DNA of 64,000 nt from Paraconexibacter antarcticus (GTDB lineage: Bacteria > Actinomycetota > Thermoleophilia > Solirubrobacterales > Solirubrobacteraceae): contig NZ_CP098502.1 in assembly GCF_024220175.1 (NCBI RefSeq), positions 186,001 to 250,000 on the forward strand, given 5' to 3'. Position numbers and translations under genes: made by a program. The notes beneath the pieces are model-generated. The model saw nothing but the letters and a program-made list of their open reading frames with translations, made no database searches and had not been told where the DNA came from. Positions within the stretch are counted from its first letter, which is position 1. Each line of letters begins with the position of its first letter. This document shows, one piece after another, positions 8,706 to 16,371 of the stretch.

Positions 8706-10013
8706 TTACGCCTCGGTCTTCACCGGCGCGGGGGCCACGACGGCCTTCGCGACGGGGGCCTTCTTGGCGGCGGCCTTCTTGCCGGCCGGCTTCGCGGCGG
8801 CGGCCGCGGCGGGCTTCGCCGGGGCGGACGCGGCCTTCAGCGCGCGCCCGGCCAGCTTCTTGCCCTTGTACTTCTCGATGAACTTCTCGGTGTCCAGACG
8901 CGCGATCTCGTCGGGGCGCTGCGTGTGCGGCGACTTCATGAGGTAGGACGACGGGCCGTCGACCTGGCCGCCGACGCCGTGGTTCAGCGCGAGCTTGCAG
9001 CAGCGGACCGCGTCGATGACGATGCCGGCCGAGTTCGGGGAGTCCCAGACCTCGAGCTTCAGCTCGCAGTTCAGCGGCACGCCGCCGAAGGCGTCGCCCT
9101 CGAGGCGGATGTGCGCCCACTTGCGGTCGGTGAGCCACGGCATGTAGTCGGACGGGCCGACGTGGACGTTGTCCGCGGCGAGCTCGACACCGGCGACCGA
9201 GGTCACGGCGTTCGTCTTGGAGATCTTCTTCGACTCGAGGCGCTCGCGCTCGAGCATGTTGAAGAAGTCCATGTTGCCGCCGACGTTCAGCTGCGAGGTA
9301 CGCTTCAGCGTCACGCCGCGCTCGTGGAAGAGGCGGGCGAGCGTGCGGTGCACGATCGTCGCGCCGACCTGCGACTTGATGTCGTCGCCGATGATCGGCA
9401 GGCCGGCCTTCTTGAAGCGGTTGTTCCAGTAGGGCTCGCGGGCGATGAACACCGGGATGCAGTTCACGAAGCCGCAGCCGGCCTCGAGGATCTGCTCGAC
9501 GTACCACTTCGTCGCGAGCTCGGAGCCGACCGGGAGGTAGGAGACGACGACGTCCGTCCGCGTGTCCTTGAGGATCTGGACGATGTCCGCGGTCTCGCCC
9601 TTGGCCTTCTTGATGCGCGTGGCCGGGTACTTCCCGATGCCGTCGTGCGTCATGCCGCGGTAGACCATCACGCCGGTCTTCTTCGGGACCTTGTTCGTGA
9701 ACTTGATCGTGTCGTTCGGGTCGGCCCAGATGGCCTGGCCGAGGTCCTTGCCGACCTTCGTCGCGTTGACGTCGAAGGCGCACGTGAACTCGATGTCACG
9801 GGGCAGGTAGCCGCCGAGGTCGGAGTGCATGAGGCCACCGATCTCCTCGCCGGACTCGGCGCCTGCGTAGTGGTAGACGCCCTGCACGAGCGAGTTCGCG
9901 CAGTTGCCGACGCCGATGATCGCGACGCGGACCTTGTCGTGCTGGTAACGGCCGCCGCCGTTGCCGTTCGTGGCGGCCGCGCCGTTGGACGCGCCGTTGC
10001 CGTTGGTGCTCAT
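8706..10013 (-). CDS. ino1: Inositol-3-phosphate synthase (Ino1)
   Basis: Converts glucose-6-phosphate to 1L-myo-inositol-3-phosphate with bound NAD, feeding inositol phospholipids or other inositol metabolites. The 435-residue product has the Rossmann glycine motif [37 protein letters not shown] and the SYLMKSPH segment of actinobacterial Ino1. The ATG at 10013 is preceded by an AGAAGGG Shine-Dalgarno near 10027-10033. The N-terminus is Asn/Gly/Ala-rich. The C-terminus carries about 50 residues of Ala/Lys/Pro-rich tail ([14 protein letters not shown]), resembling histone H1-like tails and beyond what the enzyme needs. It is the last gene of the minus-strand lipid cluster. Confidence 0.96.
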   Translation of the reverse strand: MSTNGNGASNGAAATNGNGGGRYQHDKVRVAIIGVGNCANSLVQGVYHYAGAESGEEIGGLMHSDLGGYLPRDIEFTCAFDVNATKVGKDLGQAIWADPNDTIKFTNKVPKKTGVMVYRGMTHDGIGKYPATRIKKAKGETADIVQILKDTRTDVVVSYLPVGSELATKWYVEQILEAGCGFVNCIPVFIAREPYWNNRFKKAGLPIIGDDIKSQVGATIVHRTLARLFHERGVTLKRTSQLNVGGNMDFFNMLERERLESKKISKTNAVTSVAGVELAADNVHVGPSDYMPWLTDRKWAHIRLEGDAFGGVPLNCELKLEVWDSPNSAGIVIDAVRCCKLALNHGVGGQVDGPSSYLMKSPHTQRPDEIARLDTEKFIEKYKGKKLAGRALKAASAPAKPAAAAAAKPAGKKAAAKKAPVAKAVVAPAPVKTEA

Positions 10014-10050
10014 GGTTCTAGGTAATCCCTTCTCGGAAGTTCGAAGCAAT

Positions 10051-10070
10051 CCACCCCGTTCGGGGGGTGG
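10051..10070. other. Small hairpin upstream of ino1
   Basis: CCACCCC and GGGGTGG pair around GTTCGG in the 94-base gap between the phosphatidyltransferase and ino1. It could be a transcription attenuator or an RNA processing site that lets ino1 be expressed differently from the genes upstream. Confidence 0.4.
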
Positions 10071-10107
10071 GGTTACAGTTGCCGCCGCGATGTGGTGTAG
10101 GGCGCCG

Positions 10108-10764
10108 TCAGTCGGCGACGGCCGCCGCGTCCTCGGCGAGCATCACGGAGCGCACGTGCCAGATGCGCTGGAACGTCGTGATGAGCGTCAGGACGGCGAG
10201 GACGTAGACCGACGGGGCGAGGAGCTGGAAGTCGCCGAGGCCGGCGCCCCGCGCGAAGAGCAGGCCGATCGACAGGATGACGACGCGGATGGCCCGCGAC
10301 GCGATGCCGACCTTGCACTCGACGCCGAGCGCCTCGGCCCGGGCGCGGGTGTAGCTCACCATGAGGCTGAAGAGGACGGCGGCGACCGTCGCGGCGACCG
10401 CCGTCTCGTTGCCGCGCGCCGCGAAGTACGCGCCGACGGCGGTGAGGACGATGCCCTCCTCCATGCGGTCGAGCGTCGAGTCGAGGAACGCGCCGAACGG
10501 CGACCCCTTCCCGGACATCCGCGAGTAGCGCCCGTCGAGCGTGTCCATGACCGAGCCCGCGATGAACGCGATGCCGGCGAGGAAGAAGTAGCGCTCGAAG
10601 ACGAGGACCGCCGCGAGGACGTTCCCTGCGAGGCCGGTGAGGGAGATCGCGTTCGGCGTCAGCCGCGACTCGATGAGCGCGTTGCGCATCATCTCGCGGC
10701 GCGCACCGGAGCCGATCGGGCCGGTCGCGCGCTCGCGCCGTTGACGGGTGGGCTGCTCGGACAT
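10108..10764 (-). CDS. CDP-alcohol phosphatidyltransferase, probably phosphatidylinositol-phosphate synthase type
   Basis: A 218-residue membrane enzyme that joins CDP-diacylglycerol to an alcohol phosphate. The signature D-x2-D-G-x2-(A)R-x8-G-x3-D-x3-D is present, with Asp74, Asp77, Gly78, Arg82, Gly91, Asp95 and Asp99 (DTLDGRYSR then [10 protein letters not shown]). The normally conserved alanine before Arg is serine. Hydrophobic segments such as [22 protein letters not shown] and [14 protein letters not shown] give about six spans. Adjacency to Ino1, which makes inositol phosphate, points to the PI-phosphate synthase branch rather than PgsA for phosphatidylglycerol; this is inference. The ATG is at 10764. 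Confidence 0.85.
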   Translation of the reverse strand: MSEQPTRQRRERATGPIGSGARREMMRNALIESRLTPNAISLTGLAGNVLAAVLVFERYFFLAGIAFIAGSVMDTLDGRYSRMSGKGSPFGAFLDSTLDRMEEGIVLTAVGAYFAARGNETAVAATVAAVLFSLMVSYTRARAEALGVECKVGIASRAIRVVILSIGLLFARGAGLGDFQLLAPSVYVLAVLTLITTFQRIWHVRSVMLAEDAAAVAD

Positions 10765-10841
10765 CGCCCGAGCAGGGTACGGACAATGCGCGTGCTGCGG
10801 GGTCCCGACCCGGTTGACGCCGTGTCCGGCCCGGGCGTCCG

Positions 10842-11633
10842 TCAGGCCGAGGCGCGGATCGCCTCGGGCGGCGTGAACGACCACGCGGCCGGGCGGGTCT
10901 TCGCGAGCCAGCGCGCCGCGGCGAACGAGACACCGGCGGTGAGGGCGCCGAGGATCGCGTCCGAGATCCAGTGGTTCCCGGTGACGACGACGACCCACGT
11001 CAGCACGAGCGGGTAGGAGAGCCACAGGATCTTCACGGCACGCCGCTTGGCGACCTGCGAGAGCGCGCCGCCGATGATGATCGCGAAGCAGCAGTGCATC
11101 GACGGGACGGCCGCGTACGGGTTGAAGAGCGTGTTGACCTTCACGTCCGTGTGGTTCACGCCGGTGAACTCGGAGACCGTGTCGCGGAAGCCGTATTCGG
11201 GGAAGAAGAACCGCGGCGGCGCGGTCGGGAAGACGATGTAGCCCACGAGCGCGATGAACATCGCCACCATCATCATGTTCCGCACGAAGTAGTACTTCTG
11301 GTTGTGCTGGACGTAGATGTAGAAGATGGCGCCGAGCACGACCGTCGTCTGCGCGTTGATGTAGAGCAGCGAGGCGAAGTCGGTGGTGACGTCCCAGCCG
11401 CCGGTGAGCTGCTGCACGCTGCGCTCGCGGAAGAAGCCGAGCGCCTGCTCGACGGAGATGAGGTCACGGGCGTGCTGGAAGGCGATCGCCGCGCCCTGGC
11501 CGTCGTCGACGACACCCCGGAGGATGCGGTACGCGTAGTACGCCGCGCCGAAGAGCACGATCTGCCGGAGCACGTCGAACCAGCCCTGGGGGAACAGGCG
11601 GCTGTAGACGGGATCGACGACACGGGCACGCAT
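10842..11633 (-). CDS. PAP2-superfamily membrane enzyme (inositol phosphotransferase/IPC-synthase-like)
   Basis: A 263-residue polytopic protein. Phosphatase-superfamily motifs are visible: VPSMH with His180 and TGNHWISDAILG with His221 and Asp225. The first motif is the FPTAPPR form (residues 135-141) seen in the Aur1/inositolphosphotransferase branch, not the KxxxxxxRP of classical PAP2 phosphatases. In that branch an inositol phosphate group is transferred to or from a lipid or glycan. It lies between the phosphatidyltransferase and a polytopic membrane protein, all in one direction, supporting a role in inositol lipid or lipoglycan synthesis. The ATG is at 11633. Confidence 0.85.
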   Translation of the reverse strand: MRARVVDPVYSRLFPQGWFDVLRQIVLFGAAYYAYRILRGVVDDGQGAAIAFQHARDLISVEQALGFFRERSVQQLTGGWDVTTDFASLLYINAQTTVVLGAIFYIYVQHNQKYYFVRNMMMVAMFIALVGYIVFPTAPPRFFFPEYGFRDTVSEFTGVNHTDVKVNTLFNPYAAVPSMHCCFAIIIGGALSQVAKRRAVKILWLSYPLVLTWVVVVTGNHWISDAILGALTAGVSFAAARWLAKTRPAAWSFTPPEAIRASA

Positions 11634-11691
11634 CTGCGCGACACATGCTACCGAGCGGTGAACGCCCGTTGGCGAGGACCGGCGATCGCGT

Positions 11692-13284
11692 TCAGCAGCG
11701 CGGTCCCGTCGCCATGATCCGCAGCGGGCTGAAGCGCATCCCGAGCTCGATCGTCCCGGCGCGCTTCGCGTCCACCTGCGTCCAGTCGCCGGGCGCCCGG
11801 CGCACGCACGCGTCGCCGCCGGCCACCCGCCAGTACGGCGTCCACCGCACGCGCAGGACGAGCGGCCCGGGCCGCCGCGCGACGAGCGTCGCCGACTGCG
11901 TCCCCAGGCGCGTCATCGACCCCGCGCCGGTGACGAGCGAGGTCGCCCGGCGGACGCGGAACACGCGCCAGTGCGCGTCGCGCCACACGGGCCGCAGGTA
12001 CGGCAGGCCGCGGCGCAGCAGCGCCGCCTCCGCCTGGGCGGAGTGGTCGAGGCGCACGTCCGGCAGCGCGACGTAGCGGACCCCCGTCTCCTGCAGCCAG
12101 CGCAGGTACCGGGCGGGCGTCAGCGTCCCCTCGTAGAAGACGTCGTTGACCTTGATGTCGAGCTGACGCTCCCAGCCGCGGGCGAGCGGCAGATGGTCCC
12201 CGACCCAGCGCGACTCCCAGTGGTTGCGCGTGAACGGCACCTCGACGCGGAACGTCCGCGCCGCCGCGTCGGGGTCGCGCTCGAGGAAGGCGACGACGCC
12301 CGTGTAGTACGACGCGTGCACCGACGGGTCGCCGCTGCCGCTCACCCAGTCGCGGACCGGGGCGGTCCACTGCCAATAGACGAGCGGGACGGCGAGCGCG
12401 AGCAGGAGGCGCGGCTGCTTCTGCCACAGCAGGCAGGCGAGAACCGGGCCGGCGATGACCGCCCCGAGCCGCGTGACGTTGCCGCCCATCGGCGTGTCGA
12501 GGACGTAGCTCGCGACGGTCGCCAGCGCGTAGAGGAGGATCCCGTAGCGGAGGACGCGCTCGCCCTTCGGGAGGAAGACGACGATGAGCCCGAGGCCGAG
12601 CAGCGACGGCCAGAAGCTCGACGCGACGAACGGCTCGACGCCGCCCTCCGGGAACGCGACGGCGAGGAACCCCGCCGGGAGGACCGCGGAGGCGCCGACG
12701 GCGAGCGCGTCGCGGCGCCGCACGAGCGAGGAGCGCGTCGGGTCCGGGCGGCGGCCGCCCGCGAGGAACCACGCCGCGGCGCCGAGCCCGAGGAAGAGGC
12801 CGGCGACCGGGCTCGCGCACGTCGCGGCAGCCGCGGCGAGGCAGGCGAGCGCCGGCCGCCGGTGCGTCGCCGCGAGCACGCAGGCGAGCGCGGCCGTGAC
12901 GCCGAGCGCGAAGGTCAGGCGGCCGGTCAGGAGGTTCACGCCGGTCGCCGCGGCGAACCAGATCGAGCCGACGCGGGCGCCGCGGACCCCGAAGTGCTCG
13001 GCGGCGATCCGCTCGAAGAGCCAGGCCGCGCCGACGGCCGCGAGCGCCCCGACGACCCGCGCGCCGAGCAGCGCCGCGAGCGGCGGGAAGAGCACCGAGT
13101 AGCCCGGCATGTGGTGCCCGCCGTACCAGGCGTTGTCCCAGATGAGGAAGCCCTCGTGGCGGAAGAGCTCGGCCCGGTAGGTCTGCGCCGCGAGGTCGGC
13201 GCTCGGGGGGTCGATGGCGAGGTAGGCGATCGCGAGCACCGCGGCGAGCACCCAGGCAGGGCATGCGGTGAGTCGGCGGGGCAT
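11692..13284 (-). CDS. Large polytopic membrane protein, possible GT-C-like glycosyltransferase
   Basis: A 530-residue protein. The first 330 residues hold about ten hydrophobic spans (for example WVLAAVLAIAYLAID, VVGALAAVGAAWLF, LGLGLIVVFLP, LLALAVPLVYW). The C-terminal part is soluble, with WESRWVGDHLPLARGWERQ and GVRYVALPDVRLD. This shape, with an extracytoplasmic loop after the first span (YRAELFRHEGFLIWDNAWYGG), resembles polytopic GT-C enzymes that use lipid-linked sugars. I cannot identify a specific family. It is the most upstream gene of the lipid cluster, 58 bases before the PAP2-like gene. A sugar-adding role in PI-mannoside-like lipids is a guess from context. Confidence 0.8.
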   Translation of the reverse strand: MPRRLTACPAWVLAAVLAIAYLAIDPPSADLAAQTYRAELFRHEGFLIWDNAWYGGHHMPGYSVLFPPLAALLGARVVGALAAVGAAWLFERIAAEHFGVRGARVGSIWFAAATGVNLLTGRLTFALGVTAALACVLAATHRRPALACLAAAAATCASPVAGLFLGLGAAAWFLAGGRRPDPTRSSLVRRRDALAVGASAVLPAGFLAVAFPEGGVEPFVASSFWPSLLGLGLIVVFLPKGERVLRYGILLYALATVASYVLDTPMGGNVTRLGAVIAGPVLACLLWQKQPRLLLALAVPLVYWQWTAPVRDWVSGSGDPSVHASYYTGVVAFLERDPDAAARTFRVEVPFTRNHWESRWVGDHLPLARGWERQLDIKVNDVFYEGTLTPARYLRWLQETGVRYVALPDVRLDHSAQAEAALLRRGLPYLRPVWRDAHWRVFRVRRATSLVTGAGSMTRLGTQSATLVARRPGPLVLRVRWTPYWRVAGGDACVRRAPGDWTQVDAKRAGTIELGMRFSPLRIMATGPRC

Positions 13285-13341
13285 CGTCGGGCGACCCTAC
13301 CGGCGGTCTGCGCCGGACGGCCGCACGGGGCGGGGCTGCCG

Positions 13342-14154
13342 TCAGCCGCCGAGGAAGGCGGCGATCGTCTCGACGAGGTCCGGGCGGTCGAGCCACGGCC
13401 AGTGGCCGGCGTCGTCGACCGCGAGCAGCTCCGCGTCGCCCAGCGCCGCGGCGTACCCGGCGCCGAAGCGCGGCGGCAGGTACGGGTCCTGTCCGCCCCA
13501 GACGACGAGCGCGGGGCAGGTGATGTCGCCGAGCCGCTTCCCCGCCGCGGCGAGCGCCTCCGGGTCCGCGCTGCGGTACAGGCGCAGGATCGCGCGCTGC
13601 GTCCCGAGGTCGAACTGCTCGAGGACCCGGGCCCGCCACTCGTCGGGCAACGGCCCCGGCGTGACGTTCGCCTCGCGGGTGAGCCACCGCAGGGTGAAGC
13701 GGTTGACCGAGCCCATGAGGAGCTCACCGAGGCCGCGTGTCCGCCACGCGCGGGCGATGCGGTGCCACTCGTAGCCGGGGAGGAAGGGCACCGAGTTGAT
13801 GACGACGAGCCGCTCGATCCGCTCCGGCGCGGCCTGGGCGAGCAGCAGGCCGACCCCGCCCCAGTCGTGGACGACGAGCCGGATGCGGTCCACGCCCCGC
13901 GCGTCGAGGAACGTCTCGAGCCACGGGCCGTAGCGGTGCATCGAGTAGTCGCCGTCCCCGCGCTTCCCCGAGCGGCCGAAGCCGGGCAGGTCCGGCGCGA
14001 GGCCGCCGGTGCGCTCGAGGAACGGCCGCCAGTCGTCGGCGCTCGTCGGGACGCCGTGGACGAAGAGGACGGGGACGTCCCCCTCGCCGTCGGCCTCGAG
14101 CCAGAAGACCGGTTCGCCCGCGAGGGTGTCGTCGTGGGCAATGACGTCGGGCAT
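13342..14154 (-). CDS. Alpha/beta hydrolase, haloalkane dehalogenase-like
   Basis: A 270-residue soluble hydrolase. The oxyanion/His-Gly region is LFVHGVPTSADDWRPF. The nucleophile elbow VVHDWGG has Asp where esterases have Ser, as in haloalkane dehalogenases and some epoxide hydrolases. LVVWGGQDPYLPP carries the acid region and DDAGHWPWLDRPD the catalytic His. The substrate is not determined. The ATG at 14154 is chosen because TATCTT on the minus strand lies ten bases upstream, the leaderless spacing seen often here. An in-frame ATG further upstream would overlap the divergent kinase start. Confidence 0.9.
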   Translation of the reverse strand: MPDVIAHDDTLAGEPVFWLEADGEGDVPVLFVHGVPTSADDWRPFLERTGGLAPDLPGFGRSGKRGDGDYSMHRYGPWLETFLDARGVDRIRLVVHDWGGVGLLLAQAAPERIERLVVINSVPFLPGYEWHRIARAWRTRGLGELLMGSVNRFTLRWLTREANVTPGPLPDEWRARVLEQFDLGTQRAILRLYRSADPEALAAAGKRLGDITCPALVVWGGQDPYLPPRFGAGYAAALGDAELLAVDDAGHWPWLDRPDLVETIAAFLGG

Positions 14155-14164
14155 CGACGGCGCA

Positions 14165-14173
14165 AGATACCGT
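14165..14173. promoter_or_regulatory. Overlapping divergent -10 boxes
   Basis: On the plus strand TACCGT (14168-14173) ends six bases before the kinase ATG at 14180. On the minus strand TATCTT (14170-14165) ends ten bases before the hydrolase ATG at 14154. Only 25 bases separate the two start codons, so both transcripts would be leaderless and the polymerases would compete. Confidence 0.5.
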
Positions 14174-14179
14174 CGGGCC

Positions 14180-15079
14180 ATGAAGACGCTGCTGCTCGGT
14201 GAGGCGCTCGTGGATCTCGTGTGCGAGACGCCGGCCGCGTCGCTCGCCGCGGCGCCCGCGTTCGTGCCCCACCTCGGCGGCTCCCCGGCGAACGTCGCGG
14301 TGGCCGCGGCGCGACGCGGGGCGGCGGTGTCGCTCGCCGGCGGGGTCGGGGCCGACGGCTGGGGCGAGTGGGTCCGCGAGCGGCTGCAGGCCGAGGGCGT
14401 CGGGACCGAGCTGCTCGACACGATCCCCGGCGGGGCCACGGCGGTCGCCTTCGTGACGATCACCGAGGGGGGCGAGCCCGACTTCCTCATCCACGCCGGC
14501 GCCGCGGCCGCCGCGACGACGGCGGTGGCCGACCGCCTGCCGGCCGCCGTGGCGGACGCCGCCGCGCTCGTGCTGACGACCGGCACGATGGTCGGCGAGG
14601 ACGAGCGCCGCGTGACGCTCGCGGCGCGCGAGACCGCGCTCGCGCACGACGTCCCGGTCATCTTCGACCCGAACCTGCGCCCGGGCCGCTGGAGCAACCC
14701 GGCCCGCGCGGTGTCGGTCGCCCGGGGCTGCGTCGAGGGCGCGTTCCTCGTGAAGGCCAACCGCGCCGAGGCGGCCGCGATCACCGGCGAGCGCGACCCG
14801 GTCGCCGCGGCGAAGGCGCTCCTCGCCGGCGGCGCGCGCCACGTCGTCATCACCCTCGGGGCGGACGGCGCGCTCCTCCGCGGTCCGGGGCTGCGGCTCG
14901 ACGTCCCGGGTGTCGCGGCCCGGGCGGTCGACACGACGGGGGCGGGGGACACGGTCACGGGGGTCCTGCTCGCGCGCCTGGCCGGCAGCGGCTTCTACCC
15001 GTCCGCGATGGCCGCGGCGCTCCCGGAGGCGGTGACGGCGGCGGCCCGCGTCACCGAGCACTTCGGGGCCGTCGGGTAG
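14180..15079 (+). CDS. PfkB-family carbohydrate kinase (fructokinase-like)
   Basis: A 299-residue ribokinase-fold kinase that phosphorylates a sugar using ATP. The N-terminal GEALVDLV and PHLGGSPANVAVAAARRGA segments match fructokinases. The anion-hole/base motif DTTGAGDTVTGVLLA lies near residues 255-270, and FDPNLRPGRW is the PfkB middle signature. The end, PEAVTAAARVTEHFGAVG, is normal. The endonuclease III gene starts six bases after its stop, and GNAT overlaps that gene, so the three probably form one transcript. The sugar specificity is inferred from overall similarity only. Confidence 0.9.
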   Translation: MKTLLLGEALVDLVCETPAASLAAAPAFVPHLGGSPANVAVAAARRGAAVSLAGGVGADGWGEWVRERLQAEGVGTELLDTIPGGATAVAFVTITEGGEPDFLIHAGAAAAATTAVADRLPAAVADAAALVLTTGTMVGEDERRVTLAARETALAHDVPVIFDPNLRPGRWSNPARAVSVARGCVEGAFLVKANRAEAAAITGERDPVAAAKALLAGGARHVVITLGADGALLRGPGLRLDVPGVAARAVDTTGAGDTVTGVLLARLAGSGFYPSAMAAALPEAVTAAARVTEHFGAVG

Positions 15080-15084
15080 CGGGC

Positions 15085-15804
15085 GTGGCCCGGCGTCGCC
15101 CGCCGCTCCCGGTCCACCGCGGCGCCGTCCGCGCGGGCTGGGCGGGGCCGACCGCCCGCCGCGTGCGGGCGATCCGCCTGCGGCTGCGCGAGTGGTACGG
15201 CATCCCCGCGCAGCCCCCGCACGGTGACCCGCTCGCCGAGCTCGTCCTCACCGTCCTCTCGCAGTCGACGAACGACCGCAATCGGGACGTCGCGTACCTG
15301 CGGCTCCGCGAGGCGCTGCCGACGTGGGCGGCGGTGCGGGACGCGGACGTCGCCGAGGTCCGCGCCGCGATCCAGCCCGGCGGCCTGCACGTGCAGAAGT
15401 CCCGCCGCATCCAGGAGATCCTCCGGGCGCTGCCCGAGGATCTCGACCTCACGTGGATGCGCGAGGCGCCGGTCGCCGCGTCGCGGGCGTTCCTCTGCGC
15501 GCTCCCGGGTGTCGGGCGCAAGACGGCCGCCTGCGTCCTGCTCTTCGCCTACGGCCTGCCGGACATCCCGGTGGACACCCACGTCAGCCGCGTGTGCACC
15601 CGCCTCGGCCTGCTGCGCCCCGGTGCGGGGCTCGACCCGGAGCAGCACGACGCGATGCTCGCCCTGACGCCCGTCGGGGCCGAGCTCGAGCTCCACGTGA
15701 ACCTCCTGCGCCACGGCCGCCGCACGTGCCACGCGCAGCGCCCGGCGTGCGGCGGGTGCGGGCTGCGGCGGATGTGCCCGCGGGTCGGGGTCGCGGCAAC
15801 ATGA
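15085..15804 (+). CDS. nth: Endonuclease III-like DNA glycosylase (HhH-GPD, 4Fe-4S)
   Basis: A 239-residue base-excision repair enzyme for oxidised pyrimidines. It shows LSQSTNDRNRDVAYLRL, the helix-hairpin-helix LPGVGRKTAACVL with the catalytic lysine, and the catalytic aspartate in PVDTHVSRV. The C-terminal iron-sulfur loop is C-x6-C-x2-C-x5-C (CHAQRPACGGCGLRRMC). SQST replaces the usual LSAQTTD, as in some archaeal and actinobacterial relatives, so substrate range may differ from E. coli Nth. The start is a GTG at 15085, six bases after the kinase stop, and the basic N-terminus is short. Its last four bases overlap the next gene. Confidence 0.88.
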   Translation: MARRRPPLPVHRGAVRAGWAGPTARRVRAIRLRLREWYGIPAQPPHGDPLAELVLTVLSQSTNDRNRDVAYLRLREALPTWAAVRDADVAEVRAAIQPGGLHVQKSRRIQEILRALPEDLDLTWMREAPVAASRAFLCALPGVGRKTAACVLLFAYGLPDIPVDTHVSRVCTRLGLLRPGAGLDPEQHDAMLALTPVGAELELHVNLLRHGRRTCHAQRPACGGCGLRRMCPRVGVAAT

Positions 15805-16283
15805 GCCGCCGCGCCGTCACGATCACCTCGCTCGAGCTGACCGACCCGGAGGCGATCGTCCTCCCGGTGCGGCCCGCCCCACCGGGGCTGGCGATCGCGG
15901 CCGTCCACGACCCGGCGGTGAACCGGCGTCTGTACGAGGAGATCGGCGCGGACTTCCGCTGGACCGACCGCCTCGGGTGGGGCGCGGCGCGCTGGGCGCG
16001 GCACGCTGCCGACGTCCACACCCGCGTCGCGACGGTCGACGGCGTCGTCGCCGGTTACCACGAGCTGCGCCCGGACGCGACCGGCGTCGAGGTCGCCATC
16101 TTCGGCCTCCTCGCGCACGCCCGCGGGACCGGCCTCGGCGGCCACCTGCTCGTCGACGCGCTGCGCGCGGGGCTCGCCCTCGCCCCGCGCGTCTGGCTGC
16201 ACACCTGCACCCACGACGACCCGCGCGCCCTCCCGAACTACGAGGCCCGCGGCCTGCGCGTCTTCGACGTGCGCCCCGGCTGA
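15801..16283 (+). CDS. GNAT-family N-acetyltransferase
   Basis: A 160-residue acetyltransferase fold. VATVDGVVAGYHELRPD is the central strand pair, VEVAIFGLLAHARGTGLGGHLLVDAL is the acetyl-CoA-binding segment (R-G-x-G-x-G variant, RGTGLGG), and NYEARGLRVFDV is the closing motif. The ATG overlaps the stop of the endonuclease gene (ATGA), indicating translational coupling. The substrate is unknown. It is followed by a very long hairpin shared with the convergent narK gene. Confidence 0.88.
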   Translation: MSRRAVTITSLELTDPEAIVLPVRPAPPGLAIAAVHDPAVNRRLYEEIGADFRWTDRLGWGAARWARHAADVHTRVATVDGVVAGYHELRPDATGVEVAIFGLLAHARGTGLGGHLLVDALRAGLALAPRVWLHTCTHDDPRALPNYEARGLRVFDVRPG

Positions 16284-16310
16284 ACGCCCACCCGCAGCCC
16301 GAACGGCCGC

Positions 16311-16357
16311 CGGCGTGCGGTCTCGTGGGACATATGAGCCCACTTGACCGCACGCCG
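16311..16357. terminator. Long bidirectional hairpin terminator
   Basis: CGGCGTGCGGTC (16311-16322) pairs with GACCGCACGCCG (16346-16357). Inside this, after a two-base mismatch on each side, GTGGG pairs with CCCAC around a nine-base loop. The 12+5 bp stem lies between the convergent GNAT and NarK genes. There is no U-tract. Confidence 0.75.
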
Positions 16358-16371
16358 ACGTGAGAACGACG

